16,212 nt of DNA, from NCBI GenBank assembly GCA_030149115.1, contig JASBSE010000304.1, positions 1-16,212 of the forward strand, read 5' to 3'. This DNA comes from Winogradskyella sp. Its GTDB lineage: Bacteria; Bacteroidota; Bacteroidia; Flavobacteriales; Flavobacteriaceae. The notes beneath the pieces were generated by a model that saw only the letters and a list, made by a program, of their open reading frames with translations, was not told the origin of the DNA and ran no database searches. Position 1 is the first letter of the stretch; each line of letters starts with the position of its first letter. Position numbers and translations under genes: made by a program. Below are positions 8,828 through 16,203 of this stretch, piece after piece.

Positions 8828-8845
8828 AACTATAACGTTATAGTT
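8828..8845. promoter_or_regulatory. Perfect 18-bp palindrome, candidate operator
   Basis: Bases 8828-8836 (AACTATAAC) and 8837-8845 (GTTATAGTT) are exact reverse complements with no spacer, and the symmetry stops at the flanking bases. It sits about 160 bp upstream of the susC start codon. A symmetric site suits a dimeric DNA-binding protein such as a LuxR-type HTH regulator. The palindrome is observed; the binding function is inferred. Confidence 0.5.
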
Positions 8846-8870
8846 TGTGCTATTTCTAAAATGTTGTGGT

Positions 8871-8901
8871 ATTGTATAGGTAAAATATCACATTGTATAG
8901 G
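8871..8901. promoter_or_regulatory. Two 10-bp direct repeats spaced 21 bp, candidate activator sites
   Basis: The sequence ATTGTATAGG occurs at 8871-8880 and again at 8892-8901, a 21-bp period, or about two helical turns. This puts both sites on the same face of the DNA. The second copy ends two bases before the regulator's stop codon. Same-face tandem sites upstream of a promoter are typical of activators; that the adjacent regulator binds them is inference. Confidence 0.45.
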
Positions 8902-8903
8902 AG

Positions 8904-11708
8904 TTAGAGTTGAAGGATATAATTCGTTAAGTTAACATCATGGTCTAAATTCATCTTTTTACGCAATCTGTAACGTTTAACCTCTACACTCTTTGGTGAA
9001 ATATTGAGCAATGGAGCAATCTCTTTCGATGACAAATTAAGCCTAAGATAAGCGCATAACCTTAGATCGTTTGAAGTCAATGACGGATGTATGTTTTTAA
9101 TCTTTTTCAAAAAGTCTTTATCTGCGTTATTAAATGCTTCTTCAAATAATTTCCAATCGTCAGTTGTATTTAAGTTATTATTAATAAGTTTTATTACAGA
9201 TTTCAAGTCTTCAATTTTTCTTGCCTTAACAAGTTCTTTTTTTATCTCGTTGAGCAATTCGTTCTTGTTAATTAAATTCATTGTAGACATCCCCAATTCT
9301 CTGTTTTTGTTTTCAATATCTTGTTGTAGATTTTGATTTTTAAACTGCATCAATTGTTTTTGGTTTTCCAAACCCTTAATTTCTAGCTCTCGTTCTTTCT
9401 TCCTTAACAATTCAGTACGTTGCTTTTTATAATGACGCTGATTTAGCCAATGGACTATTGCTAGTAACAAAACTAAAATGAGTACATATACGATTATGGC
9501 AAGAGGTTTTAAGAACCACGGTTTATTTATTTCAAACTCGTAGCTTATGGTATTCTTTGAAATTGTATTACCAATTTTAGCCTTAACCTCAAATGTATAA
9601 TTGCCATAAGGTAAATTTTCATATAAAATCGAAGAATCATCAATCCAATCGCTCCAATTGTTATTAAAACCTAATAATCTATACTTATACTTAGAGTTGA
9701 GAAACTTATCATAATTAGTCACACTGTATTCAAAAGAAATATTGTTATTCTTATTACTCAACAAACCAGTTGTATCAATATTAAGAGCAGTGACTTGTTC
9801 ATTTAAGGCATAATTGGCTATCTTATTAAGCGCTATTGAAACTTGATTGTCATTATTATTTAGTTTTTCTAGGTCAAAAACCAAATAGCCATTTGTAGCA
9901 CCCATCAAATATTTATTACCATCAAGTTCTAAAAGATTTTCGTAACCAACCTTTGTTTTTCTAAGATCATTAGGCAATGACAATGAAAAAGACCTATAGT
10001 TTGATGATAATTTGGCTGGTTCTACATAATTGATGCTATTCTCTGAAAATGCCCAAAGTTTATCCGAACTTTTATCTGTAATGAGCTTACCCGAAACATA
10101 AAATCTTGAATTAATTAATTTACTTAAAGAACTATCTCTTTGGAATGATTCTCTTCGTGCATTATACTTATAGACTCCATCTTCATAGGCATAAAGTACA
10201 TCACCCTTGTAACTAACCAAGCTAGATTTATCTCCTTTAGGCACAGATTCCTTTTTGAAAAATTCTACAGTCGTTAAACCTTCATTAATATTTAACTTAT
10301 ATACACCTTTATATTCATGATTTACTAATAATTGGTTGTTACTAACAAACTCGAAATACCTAGATGAAATATTGAAACCCTCTAACTTATTCCTTAACTT
10401 CCATTTACCATTTGATTTATGCAACACATACAATCCGCTATAGTTTCCTTGCAATAAGAAGTCTGGCTTAGAATTAATTTTTTGCAATTGCCAAGTTCCT
10501 TGCACTTCTGACAATAAACTAGCTTGATTATTAGTAATAATAAAAGTTCCTTTGTCATGCCCACAAAAAAAAGTTTCATCTATATTCTGTAAACACCATA
10601 CTTGTCCTTCAGTACCATCTATAAAACTGAATTTATCATGGGAGTTCAGTTCCCTGTAAAACAACCCTTGATTTGTTCCTAGATATAGTTTCCCATCATA
10701 AACTAATGATGCATAAACTGTACCCAAAACACCAGAATCATCATTATAAACAGTAAAAGGAGAATTTAGGTTAATATTATTAATACCATTATCTAAACCC
10801 AACCAGATATTACCCCTATTATCCTCAAATAACGAAAGAACAGTATTATTGCTCAATCCATTTGTCTGATCAATCTTTAGTTTTACCTCACCTTCTTCAT
10901 CAAGCAATATTATTCCATGAGAAACTGTCCCTAGCAGATAACCTTCATCTTTTAACTTTATACTACTATAAATACTGTTGTGAAAGAGGGTGTTTTTAAG
11001 GTCTTCATTCCAAACTTTTACACTATTATTACTATAAATATAAAATCCATTTTCTTTCGTCTGAATTAACAAATCACCTCCTTTATCAAAAATATTAATG
11101 ATTACTATATCCTTTATTAAACCAGAATCTGTAATTAGCTTTTCTTTACCATTCTCTATCATAAAAAGCCCCTCACTGAACTTCTGATAATAAATAGCAT
11201 CATTAACCTTGTAAATTTTGGTAATAGTATTATTAGACTCAATAATCTTTAAATCACCACTAACGGTATTATAAATATATATGCGACTCAGTGACTGAAA
11301 AAGTATATAATCTTCCAAAGAAATAATATTCCAGAATTGCTCGTCTTCGATTAATTGAACATCTAGTTCACGGACTAAAGATGTATAGTTTAGTTTACCA
11401 AAACTATCTTTTTTCCAATAGCCAAAATCCATGTAACACCCTGAATAAATCCTCTCATTAATAACTCTTACAGACCTTAAAATAGATTCATTTGGTGTTT
11501 TGTACAATTGCCAACGCTCGCCGTTATACTCCAAAAGTCCTTTGTTGTTTGCAAAGTACATTTCGTTTGTTGACGCTTGAGATATTGACCAATTCTGATC
11601 TTCAGCTTTATAGTCTTGAGTTGTAAAGACCTGAATAGGAGGAATCTCCTGACCATAGATAATGCATGAGGCTAAAAAAAATAATAGAAGGAATTTTTTG
11701 CTAATCAT
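8904..11708 (-). CDS. Membrane-spanning one-component regulator: Reg_prop/Y_Y_Y periplasmic sensor with LuxR-type HTH
   Basis: This 934-residue protein is the likely local regulator of the glucan locus. Residues 1-19 form a signal sequence. About 30-620 are beta-propeller-like repeats, of which the clearest Reg_prop motif is G-L-S-N-N-T-V-L-S-L-F-E-D-N-R-G-N-I-W-L-G at 284-304. A Y_Y_Y domain covers about 655-729 (Y-K-Y-R-L-L-G-F-N-N-N-W at 674-685, G-N-Y-T-F-E-V at 702-708). One transmembrane helix lies at about 734-754, then a charged coiled coil at about 757-845. A LuxR/GerE-type HTH ends the protein at about 877-925 (L-S-S-K-E-I-A-P-L-L-N-I-S-P-K-S-V-E-V at 892-910). I see no histidine-kinase or receiver domain, so it is not a hybrid two-component system; it should sense periplasmic oligosaccharide and bind DNA directly. 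The topology recalls B. thetaiotaomicron SusR. It reads toward susC, 235 bp away. Confidence 0.88.
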   Translation of the reverse strand: MISKKFLLLFFLASCIIYGQEIPPIQVFTTQDYKAEDQNWSISQASTNEMYFANNKGLLEYNGERWQLYKTPNESILRSVRVINERIYSGCYMDFGYWKKDSFGKLNYTSLVRELDVQLIEDEQFWNIISLEDYILFQSLSRIYIYNTVSGDLKIIESNNTITKIYKVNDAIYYQKFSEGLFMIENGKEKLITDSGLIKDIVIINIFDKGGDLLIQTKENGFYIYSNNSVKVWNEDLKNTLFHNSIYSSIKLKDEGYLLGTVSHGIILLDEEGEVKLKIDQTNGLSNNTVLSLFEDNRGNIWLGLDNGINNINLNSPFTVYNDDSGVLGTVYASLVYDGKLYLGTNQGLFYRELNSHDKFSFIDGTEGQVWCLQNIDETFFCGHDKGTFIITNNQASLLSEVQGTWQLQKINSKPDFLLQGNYSGLYVLHKSNGKWKLRNKLEGFNISSRYFEFVSNNQLLVNHEYKGVYKLNINEGLTTVEFFKKESVPKGDKSSLVSYKGDVLYAYEDGVYKYNARRESFQRDSSLSKLINSRFYVSGKLITDKSSDKLWAFSENSINYVEPAKLSSNYRSFSLSLPNDLRKTKVGYENLLELDGNKYLMGATNGYLVFDLEKLNNNDNQVSIALNKIANYALNEQVTALNIDTTGLLSNKNNNISFEYSVTNYDKFLNSKYKYRLLGFNNNWSDWIDDSSILYENLPYGNYTFEVKAKIGNTISKNTISYEFEINKPWFLKPLAIIVYVLILVLLLAIVHWLNQRHYKKQRTELLRKKERELEIKGLENQKQLMQFKNQNLQQDIENKNRELGMSTMNLINKNELLNEIKKELVKARKIEDLKSVIKLINNNLNTTDDWKLFEEAFNNADKDFLKKIKNIHPSLTSNDLRLCAYLRLNLSSKEIAPLLNISPKSVEVKRYRLRKKMNLDHDVNLTNYILQL

Positions 11709-11880
11709 CGTTATTCGTCAATCATTTTAATTTAAATATTAAAAACATAACACAACATTACTGTTAAGGTCATAATACTTGTAAATATAACAACTTTGAA
11801 GAGCTTTGTAGTGGTATATAATGTAATTTAAGGAAAATACCAGGTGTATATTACATAAAAACTAAGTACGTTACTAAAAT
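11709..11880 (-). promoter_or_regulatory. Upstream region of the regulator gene
   Basis: This 172-bp AT-rich gap separates the regulator from the gene upstream. On the minus strand a TATATTTA element, one base off TAnnTTTG, lies near 11785, but I see no matching TTG upstream at the usual spacing. Just after the upstream gene's stop codon there is only a weak 4-bp stem (AGTA/TACT) followed by a short T-rich stretch, not enough to call a terminator. No small gene is supported. Confidence 0.3.
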
Positions 11881-14124
11881 TTATTCTATAAGAATCTTTA
11901 TAGATTTTTTAACTCTATTATGATGCAGCTTTACAATATAAACACCACTTTTAAGCAGACTTATATTCAGACGGTTTTCAAAAACAGACGAATCAAGATT
12001 ATACTCCAGCACCTTTCTTCCCTGTAGATCATACAAAACCAATTCAGTAGATTTTGGTGCACTCCCTCTTACAATTAATTCTTTAGAATTATTTACTACA
12101 AAAACATTTAAAACGTCAATATCATTTTGGGCATTTGAAAGTAGGCCTTGAGTTAATCGTAAAAAGAAACGCCCTGTGCCAGAAAGTTCAATTGTTGGAA
12201 CAATAACATAATCTTCATTTGTCATCAACGTTACTGTATTAGCAACTGTATCTTCTAAATAAATATTGACAGAATCTGATAACATAATATCCGTAATTGT
12301 AAATTGTAATTCTTCATTTGGATATGCATTTACACCCAAAGGAATAATAATATCTGAAAATATATTTGAATTCACGGCTTGAATGGCCATAGGCACTCCT
12401 TGATTATCTTCTATCAAATGAGAATATAATGCAAAACCTGGAGCACTACTCCCAAAAATAGCTGCATCATACCCTTTGTCTAAGCCAAGACTTGCATTGT
12501 CGTGAAAATAAATTGATGTTATAGAACTATTGGACAATGAACTAAGCCCTATTTTAACATAATCTGTATTACTTGATGACCTACCAATTATAAAATCATC
12601 CGAATTACCTTCTATCTGCATATCTGGCGTAAATTCTAAGCTAGCTGTTGACAATTTTGATGACACAAAAAAACCTTGACCTGGTGCGATTAGACTCGGT
12701 CCTTCAAGCAAATTTGTAATCGTCCAGTTACTTCCAGAACCATCTGTATTATTTGCATTGTAACCATATATAGCTGCAGTACTCTCGTCTAACAGATTAA
12801 GATTGGATACACCCGAAAGAGATCCCACATGATTTAAAAAAGCGTTAACATCTATATAAGATGCATAAGGATTCCCAACAAGGTTCCATTCAGGAAAATT
12901 ACCTATAAAATCATTTTCGATAGGAACATCTACAACACCTGTAACAAAAGATCCTGTAAAAACCAAAGCCTCACCATTTCCATCAGTTGATGGTGTACTG
13001 GTTGCAACCCTATAACCTCTACCAATAGCTAAAGTCTCTATTGTATTATAATTATACACTAAGTAATCATCTGTATTTCCTTTCTCAAAAGGACCGAATA
13101 AATAAGTTGTATTTGGTGGCTCTACACCATTATTAAAAAGAATGTTTGCATTGTAATTATTATCGCTTGTTAAAAAAGATAACCAACTTTGCCCTGACAA
13201 TGGTGGAGCAATTAAATCTCTATCATTTATTTCTGAATTTGTATATCTATAATATTTGGTCGCGCCTTCAACTACAATTGCTCCTTTAACGATTAAGCCA
13301 GAGTAAGAATCTGATTCAGAAAACATATTTAAGTCACCTGTTACATTCAAAGTTTTTCCAATCGGGACAGTTAAACTTATACCACCATTAATGTTTAGCG
13401 TTGTTATAGTCATATCTTCAGATATCTGAGGAGGATTAACTGTATATGGTATTGTAACCTCAGAGCATTCACTTGGCAATTCATTTGGTGTCCAGTTAGC
13501 TGAATTATTCCATTCACTCGAGACTGAACCATTCCATATAAGTTGTTGAACATCAGACGAAAAAACTAATTTAAAACGGTTGTTGGCTATAGAAGCAGAT
13601 ATACTTGAATTAACTGAATAACTATAATTAACAATACCTGTTTGTGGAATTTCGGTTGAAATACCTGTATAAGAATCATATAAATATGCAGTTGCGCATT
13701 GCATAGAAAAACCTTCAGCCACTATTGTGTAGTTAGTACCTCTATATGTATTTACTTCTAGTTGTATCTCCTCCTCGTCTACTGGAGTAGCTCTACTTTC
13801 TATACTCAAAAAAACACCATTATTATTGGTCGAAAAATTTTCATCTAAGTTAGGAATATCAAGAGCATCATTTATATCAACGTCATTATTCCCTTCTGTA
13901 TCAAAAAGAATCAACAAACCATCTGCCGGAGATTCGTTGTTAGCTAATGCACTGTTCTCATATAACGATAAGCGTAATTGCCCTTGATTAATAATATATC
14001 GCGTACTATTGGAAACTCCATTTTCATAAATTCCTACATTATTATCTTTTGGTTTTGAGTTCAATAACCATAAATTACTAAATAATATGCATGAGAAAAT
14101 TGAATAGATGAAACTTAATTTCAT
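11881..14124 (-). CDS. Secreted surface protein of unknown function with T9SS type A C-terminal sorting domain
   Basis: This 747-residue protein has an N-terminal hydrophobic export signal (about 1-21) and a C-terminal type IX secretion sorting domain (about 665-747: L-Y-D-L-Q-G-R-K-V, then S-G-V-Y-I-V-K-L and a basic tail ending K-K-S-I-K-I-L-I-E). It should therefore be exported by the type IX system and left on the surface or released. Residues about 45-190 match a segment common in flavobacterial T9SS proteins: L-S-I-E-S-R-x-T-P, then N-Y-T-I-V-A-E-G, then A-Y-L-Y-D-S-Y-T-G, ending in R-F-K-L-V-F. Around 195-226 is a W-N-G-S...W-N-N-S-A-N-W motif followed by V-T-I-P, also typical of such proteins. 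I recognise no catalytic domain. It could be an adhesin or matrix protein. Its gene is 172 bp upstream of the regulator and may not belong to the glucan locus. The start follows the hydrophobic segment pattern; no better ATG is visible. Confidence 0.8.
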   Translation of the reverse strand: MKLSFIYSIFSCILFSNLWLLNSKPKDNNVGIYENGVSNSTRYIINQGQLRLSLYENSALANNESPADGLLILFDTEGNNDVDINDALDIPNLDENFSTNNNGVFLSIESRATPVDEEEIQLEVNTYRGTNYTIVAEGFSMQCATAYLYDSYTGISTEIPQTGIVNYSYSVNSSISASIANNRFKLVFSSDVQQLIWNGSVSSEWNNSANWTPNELPSECSEVTIPYTVNPPQISEDMTITTLNINGGISLTVPIGKTLNVTGDLNMFSESDSYSGLIVKGAIVVEGATKYYRYTNSEINDRDLIAPPLSGQSWLSFLTSDNNYNANILFNNGVEPPNTTYLFGPFEKGNTDDYLVYNYNTIETLAIGRGYRVATSTPSTDGNGEALVFTGSFVTGVVDVPIENDFIGNFPEWNLVGNPYASYIDVNAFLNHVGSLSGVSNLNLLDESTAAIYGYNANNTDGSGSNWTITNLLEGPSLIAPGQGFFVSSKLSTASLEFTPDMQIEGNSDDFIIGRSSSNTDYVKIGLSSLSNSSITSIYFHDNASLGLDKGYDAAIFGSSAPGFALYSHLIEDNQGVPMAIQAVNSNIFSDIIIPLGVNAYPNEELQFTITDIMLSDSVNIYLEDTVANTVTLMTNEDYVIVPTIELSGTGRFFLRLTQGLLSNAQNDIDVLNVFVVNNSKELIVRGSAPKSTELVLYDLQGRKVLEYNLDSSVFENRLNISLLKSGVYIVKLHHNRVKKSIKILIE

Positions 14125-14343
14125 AATAAAGTTGTGTTTGGCTAATTATAAAAACCATAACAACCTATTGAATGCTTTGTACAAAAAGTAGAAAATTGTG
14201 GGCAGAAAAACTGTCTTAATCAACTATAAAACAAAAAGTCAAATAGTTACTTGTAAATCATCAAATTAGAAAAAAAATACATTTTGAAATTAGCATTTAA
14301 CCAATTATCGTTTAAAAGCTGATAATAAACCATAAAAGGTTAA

Positions 14344-14371
14344 TTGTTAAGCCATAATGAGCATAATTTTG
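14344..14371 (+). promoter_or_regulatory. Candidate Bacteroidota-type promoter (TTG-N17-TAATTTTG)
   Basis: TTG at 14344-14346 and TAATTTTG at 14364-14371 are 17 bp apart and fit the -33/-7 pattern (TTG, TAnnTTTG) known for Flavobacterium and Bacteroides. It would start transcription near 14378, leaving a leader of about 175 nt before dgoK. I see no convincing structured element in that leader. In DNA this AT-rich a chance match is possible. Confidence 0.4.
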
Positions 14372-14505
14372 TTACATTAAAAGTTGAAATAGCAATAACA
14401 TTTAGCACTACACCCAAAAGTATTATCATTTTTTAATAGAGCAATTAGAGTCTTAATCATTTTAAATTTAATGCTTTGAATAATGGTTAAGGATATTTAG
14501 AATAC

Positions 14506-14513
14506 TATATTTG
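14506..14513 (+). promoter_or_regulatory. Candidate -7 element (TATATTTG) close to dgoK
   Basis: TATATTTG fits TAnnTTTG exactly and ends 41 bp before the dgoK start codon, a usual distance. The expected -33 TTG is missing: TTA is at about 14487 and the nearest TTG, at 14476, is too far. That would suit a weak or activator-dependent promoter. Either this element or the upstream one could drive the operon. Confidence 0.4.
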
Positions 14514-14554
14514 TTTAGAATGTGTCAACAAGATTTATAAGTTTAAAAGTATAA

Positions 14555-15502
14555 ATGGCAAATCATAAATTCTTTATTAGTTGTGATTGGGGAACGAGCA
14601 ATTTTAGGTTAGCTGTAGTAAAAACCGAAAACTTAGAAATAGTCTCAGAATACAAGTCAGACAAAGGAATTAAAGTACTATATAACGAGTTTTTACAACA
14701 AAATCATCTTAGTCAAGAAGATTACTTTTCGAACTATTTGCTTAGTGCAGTTAAAAAATTACCAAAGCAATTCCATGAATTATTAATTGTTTCGTCAGGA
14801 ATGGCAACCTCTAACATTGGAATGTATGAAATGGAATATGCAGCTCTGCCATTTGACACTGAGGGAAGCAACTTTATCTCTAAAAAAATACTATTTGAAA
14901 ATGGTCTAGAAATATTACTCATCTCTGGGGTAAGAAATGAGGTTGGAGTAATGAGAGGTGAAGAAACTCAGGCAATCGGTCTTGCTGATTTTATTGACAA
15001 AAATAAGGATACCATTCTCATCCTACCAGGTACGCATAGTAAGCATTTAACTTTTAGTAAAGGAAAATTCACTAGACTGACAAACTATATGACCGGTGAA
15101 CTTTTTGAAATTTTATCTCAAAAAAGCATTTTATCACAGTCGATATTAAAACCTAATGAACAAGAAATAATTAAAAATGCTTTTATAGATGGCGTAAAGG
15201 TTGGTGCTAAGGGTAAACTAACTTCAAGTCTATTTTCTATACGATCAAGAGATTTAATAAAAACTAGCTCAAAAACAGAAAATTATTATTATCTCAGCGG
15301 TATGCTAATTGGAGATGAACTTTCTTATTTAAAGAGTAATAATCTTAATATCTATATGTCATGCCCTTATCCACTGGCTGATTTTTATAGAATAGCACTG
15401 GATTATATTCTTGAAGATAAAAATTACACAATTTTTAACGACGATACGTCCAAAAAAGCAATGCTATACGGACAATACAAAATATTAAAACATTATGAGT
15501 AA
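14555..15502 (+). CDS. dgoK: 2-dehydro-3-deoxygalactonokinase (DgoK family)
   Basis: This 315-residue cytoplasmic kinase should phosphorylate 2-keto-3-deoxy-galactonate with ATP to give KDPGal, the substrate of an aldolase such as the one encoded just downstream. Family marks are clear: D-W-G-T-S at 11-15 (nucleotide-binding start of the fold), S-G-M at 81-83, R-G-E-E-T-Q at 134-139, L-P-G-T-H-S-K-H at 157-164, T-G-E-L-F-E-I-L-S at 180-188, and S-G-M-L-I-G-D-E-L at 248-256. The length is slightly above the roughly 290 residues of the E. coli protein, and the frame is intact. Its last codons overlap the aldolase gene by 8 bp. In marine flavobacteria this step serves D-galactonate or 3,6-anhydro-L- or D-galactose breakdown from agars and carrageenans; which one applies here cannot be told from this window. 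The family assignment is firm; the substrate rests on family membership. Confidence 0.9.
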   Translation: MANHKFFISCDWGTSNFRLAVVKTENLEIVSEYKSDKGIKVLYNEFLQQNHLSQEDYFSNYLLSAVKKLPKQFHELLIVSSGMATSNIGMYEMEYAALPFDTEGSNFISKKILFENGLEILLISGVRNEVGVMRGEETQAIGLADFIDKNKDTILILPGTHSKHLTFSKGKFTRLTNYMTGELFEILSQKSILSQSILKPNEQEIIKNAFIDGVKVGAKGKLTSSLFSIRSRDLIKTSSKTENYYYLSGMLIGDELSYLKSNNLNIYMSCPYPLADFYRIALDYILEDKNYTIFNDDTSKKAMLYGQYKILKHYE

Positions 15503-16139
15503 TGATAGATTTTCATGGGATTTATTCAATAAAGCACCTATTGTTGGTATTGTAAGAGGTTACGATGAAACAATTGTTTCCAAAATTGCCGATTCGTTCT
15601 TAGCATCTGGTTTGACCACTATTGAGGTTACAATGAATACTGATAATGCAACAAAAATTATAGGTAATCTTCGTCAAAAACACTCTAATTTGAATATTGG
15701 TGCTGGTACAGTTTGTAATATTGAGGATTTGGATCAAGCGCTCTCAGCTGGTTCTCAATTTATAGTTACTCCCATTATTAATGAAGCCGTGATAGAAAAA
15801 TGTGTTTCTAAAAATATTCCTGTATTTCCTGGAGCATATACCCCTTCTGAGATATATAAAGCTTATTCATTAGGAGCCTCAGCAGTAAAAGTTTTTCCTG
15901 CAACACAGCTAGGAACTCAATATATTAAAGACGTTTTAGCTCCATTAAATAAAATAAAATTACTACCAACTGGAGGTGTCACTAAAGAAAATATTAAATC
16001 CTTTTTTGAAGTCGGAGCCATAGGTGTGGGAATGGGAAGCTCGTTACTCAACAAAACCTATATTAACGCTGGAGATTTCAATAAACTCATAACGCATTTT
16101 AATGAAATTAAAGAAGAAATAAATGATTTTATAATCTAA
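15495..16139 (+). CDS. eda: 2-keto-3-deoxy-6-phospho-sugar (KDPG/KDPGal) aldolase
   Basis: This 214-residue class I aldolase should split KDPGal, made by the upstream kinase, into pyruvate and D-glyceraldehyde 3-phosphate; KDPG is the alternative substrate. Catalytic residues align with E. coli Eda: Glu44 in T-I-E-V-T (Eda Glu45) and Schiff-base Lys132 in V-K-V-F-P-A (Eda Lys133). Also present are G-A-G-T-V at 69-73, V-T-P at 91-93, F-P-G-A at 111-114 and P-T-G-G-V at 158-162. The position of Eda Arg49 is Asn48 here, as in E. coli DgoA (KDPGal aldolase), while Thr159 in PTGG is as in Eda, so the sequence does not settle substrate preference. The context with dgoK favours KDPGal. The ATG at 15495 overlaps the dgoK stop by 8 bp (ATGAGTAA), so the pair is very probably translationally coupled. 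Confidence 0.93.
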   Translation: MSNDRFSWDLFNKAPIVGIVRGYDETIVSKIADSFLASGLTTIEVTMNTDNATKIIGNLRQKHSNLNIGAGTVCNIEDLDQALSAGSQFIVTPIINEAVIEKCVSKNIPVFPGAYTPSEIYKAYSLGASAVKVFPATQLGTQYIKDVLAPLNKIKLLPTGGVTKENIKSFFEVGAIGVGMGSSLLNKTYINAGDFNKLITHFNEIKEEINDFII

Positions 16140-16172
16140 ATGATTATTCTAAAAATATAATTATACATGTAT

Positions 16173-16203
16173 AAAAAAAGCCGAAACTAACGTTTCGGCT
16201 TTT
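16173..16203 (+). terminator. Intrinsic terminator after the dgoK-aldolase operon
   Basis: Bases 16179-16187 (AGCCGAAAC) pair perfectly with 16192-16200 (GTTTCGGCT) around a TAAC loop. An A-run precedes the stem and TTT follows, so the stem can extend by a few A-T pairs. It lies 33 bp after the aldolase stop codon. With its flanking A and T runs it could work in both directions and also end a gene entering from the right. Confidence 0.88.

Larger units (their letters stand above)
8669..8903 (-). promoter_or_regulatory. Control region of the susC-susD-SGBP-GH16-GH3 operon
   Basis: This 235-bp gap lies between the regulator stop and the susC start and holds no gene that I can support. Its notable content is a perfect palindrome (8828-8845) and a direct-repeat pair (8871-8901), entered separately. 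On the minus strand, 8779-8772 reads TGTATTTG, one base away from the Bacteroidota -7 consensus TAnnTTTG; no good TTG -33 element is visible at the right distance. If used, it would give a leader of about 95 nt. I see no terminator for the regulator gene here, since the palindrome is not followed by a T-run, so read-through from the regulator into susC is possible. Confidence 0.5.
14125..14554. promoter_or_regulatory. 430-bp divergent intergenic region between the T9SS protein gene and dgoK
   Basis: This very AT-rich stretch contains no supportable gene or RNA. It must carry promoters in both directions. Two plus-strand elements match the Bacteroidota -7 consensus exactly (14364-14371 and 14506-14513) and are listed separately. 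On the minus strand I found no exact TAnnTTTG match for the T9SS gene. The word AATGCTTTG occurs twice (near 14171 and 14470); I attach no function to it. Confidence 0.5.

Noticed and set aside
8828..8845. Reading the palindrome as a terminator for the regulator gene
   Set aside because: There is no loop, the stem is AT-rich and no T-run follows on either strand, so an operator is more plausible.
9091..9336. 81-codon plus-strand frame opposite the regulator's coiled coil
   Set aside because: It is a Phe/Leu/Ser-rich artefact of the Lys/Glu/Asn-rich coiled coil on the other strand.
10394..10579. 61-codon minus-strand frame inside the regulator gene
   Set aside because: It lies in another frame of a well-supported gene and has no recognisable features.
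11692..11708. Reading the regulator N-terminus as a lipoprotein signal (L-A-S-C at residues 12-15)
   Set aside because: The cysteine sits inside the hydrophobic stretch, which continues to Tyr18-Gly19-Gln20. A type I-like signal is more likely, although I cannot exclude lipidation.
14222..14229. AACTATAA, matching most of one half of the palindrome, in the dgoK upstream region
   Set aside because: It is a single 8-bp half-site with no partner, expected by chance in this AT-rich stretch.
14734..14922. 62-codon minus-strand frame inside dgoK
   Set aside because: It is antisense to conserved DgoK motifs and shows no independent support.
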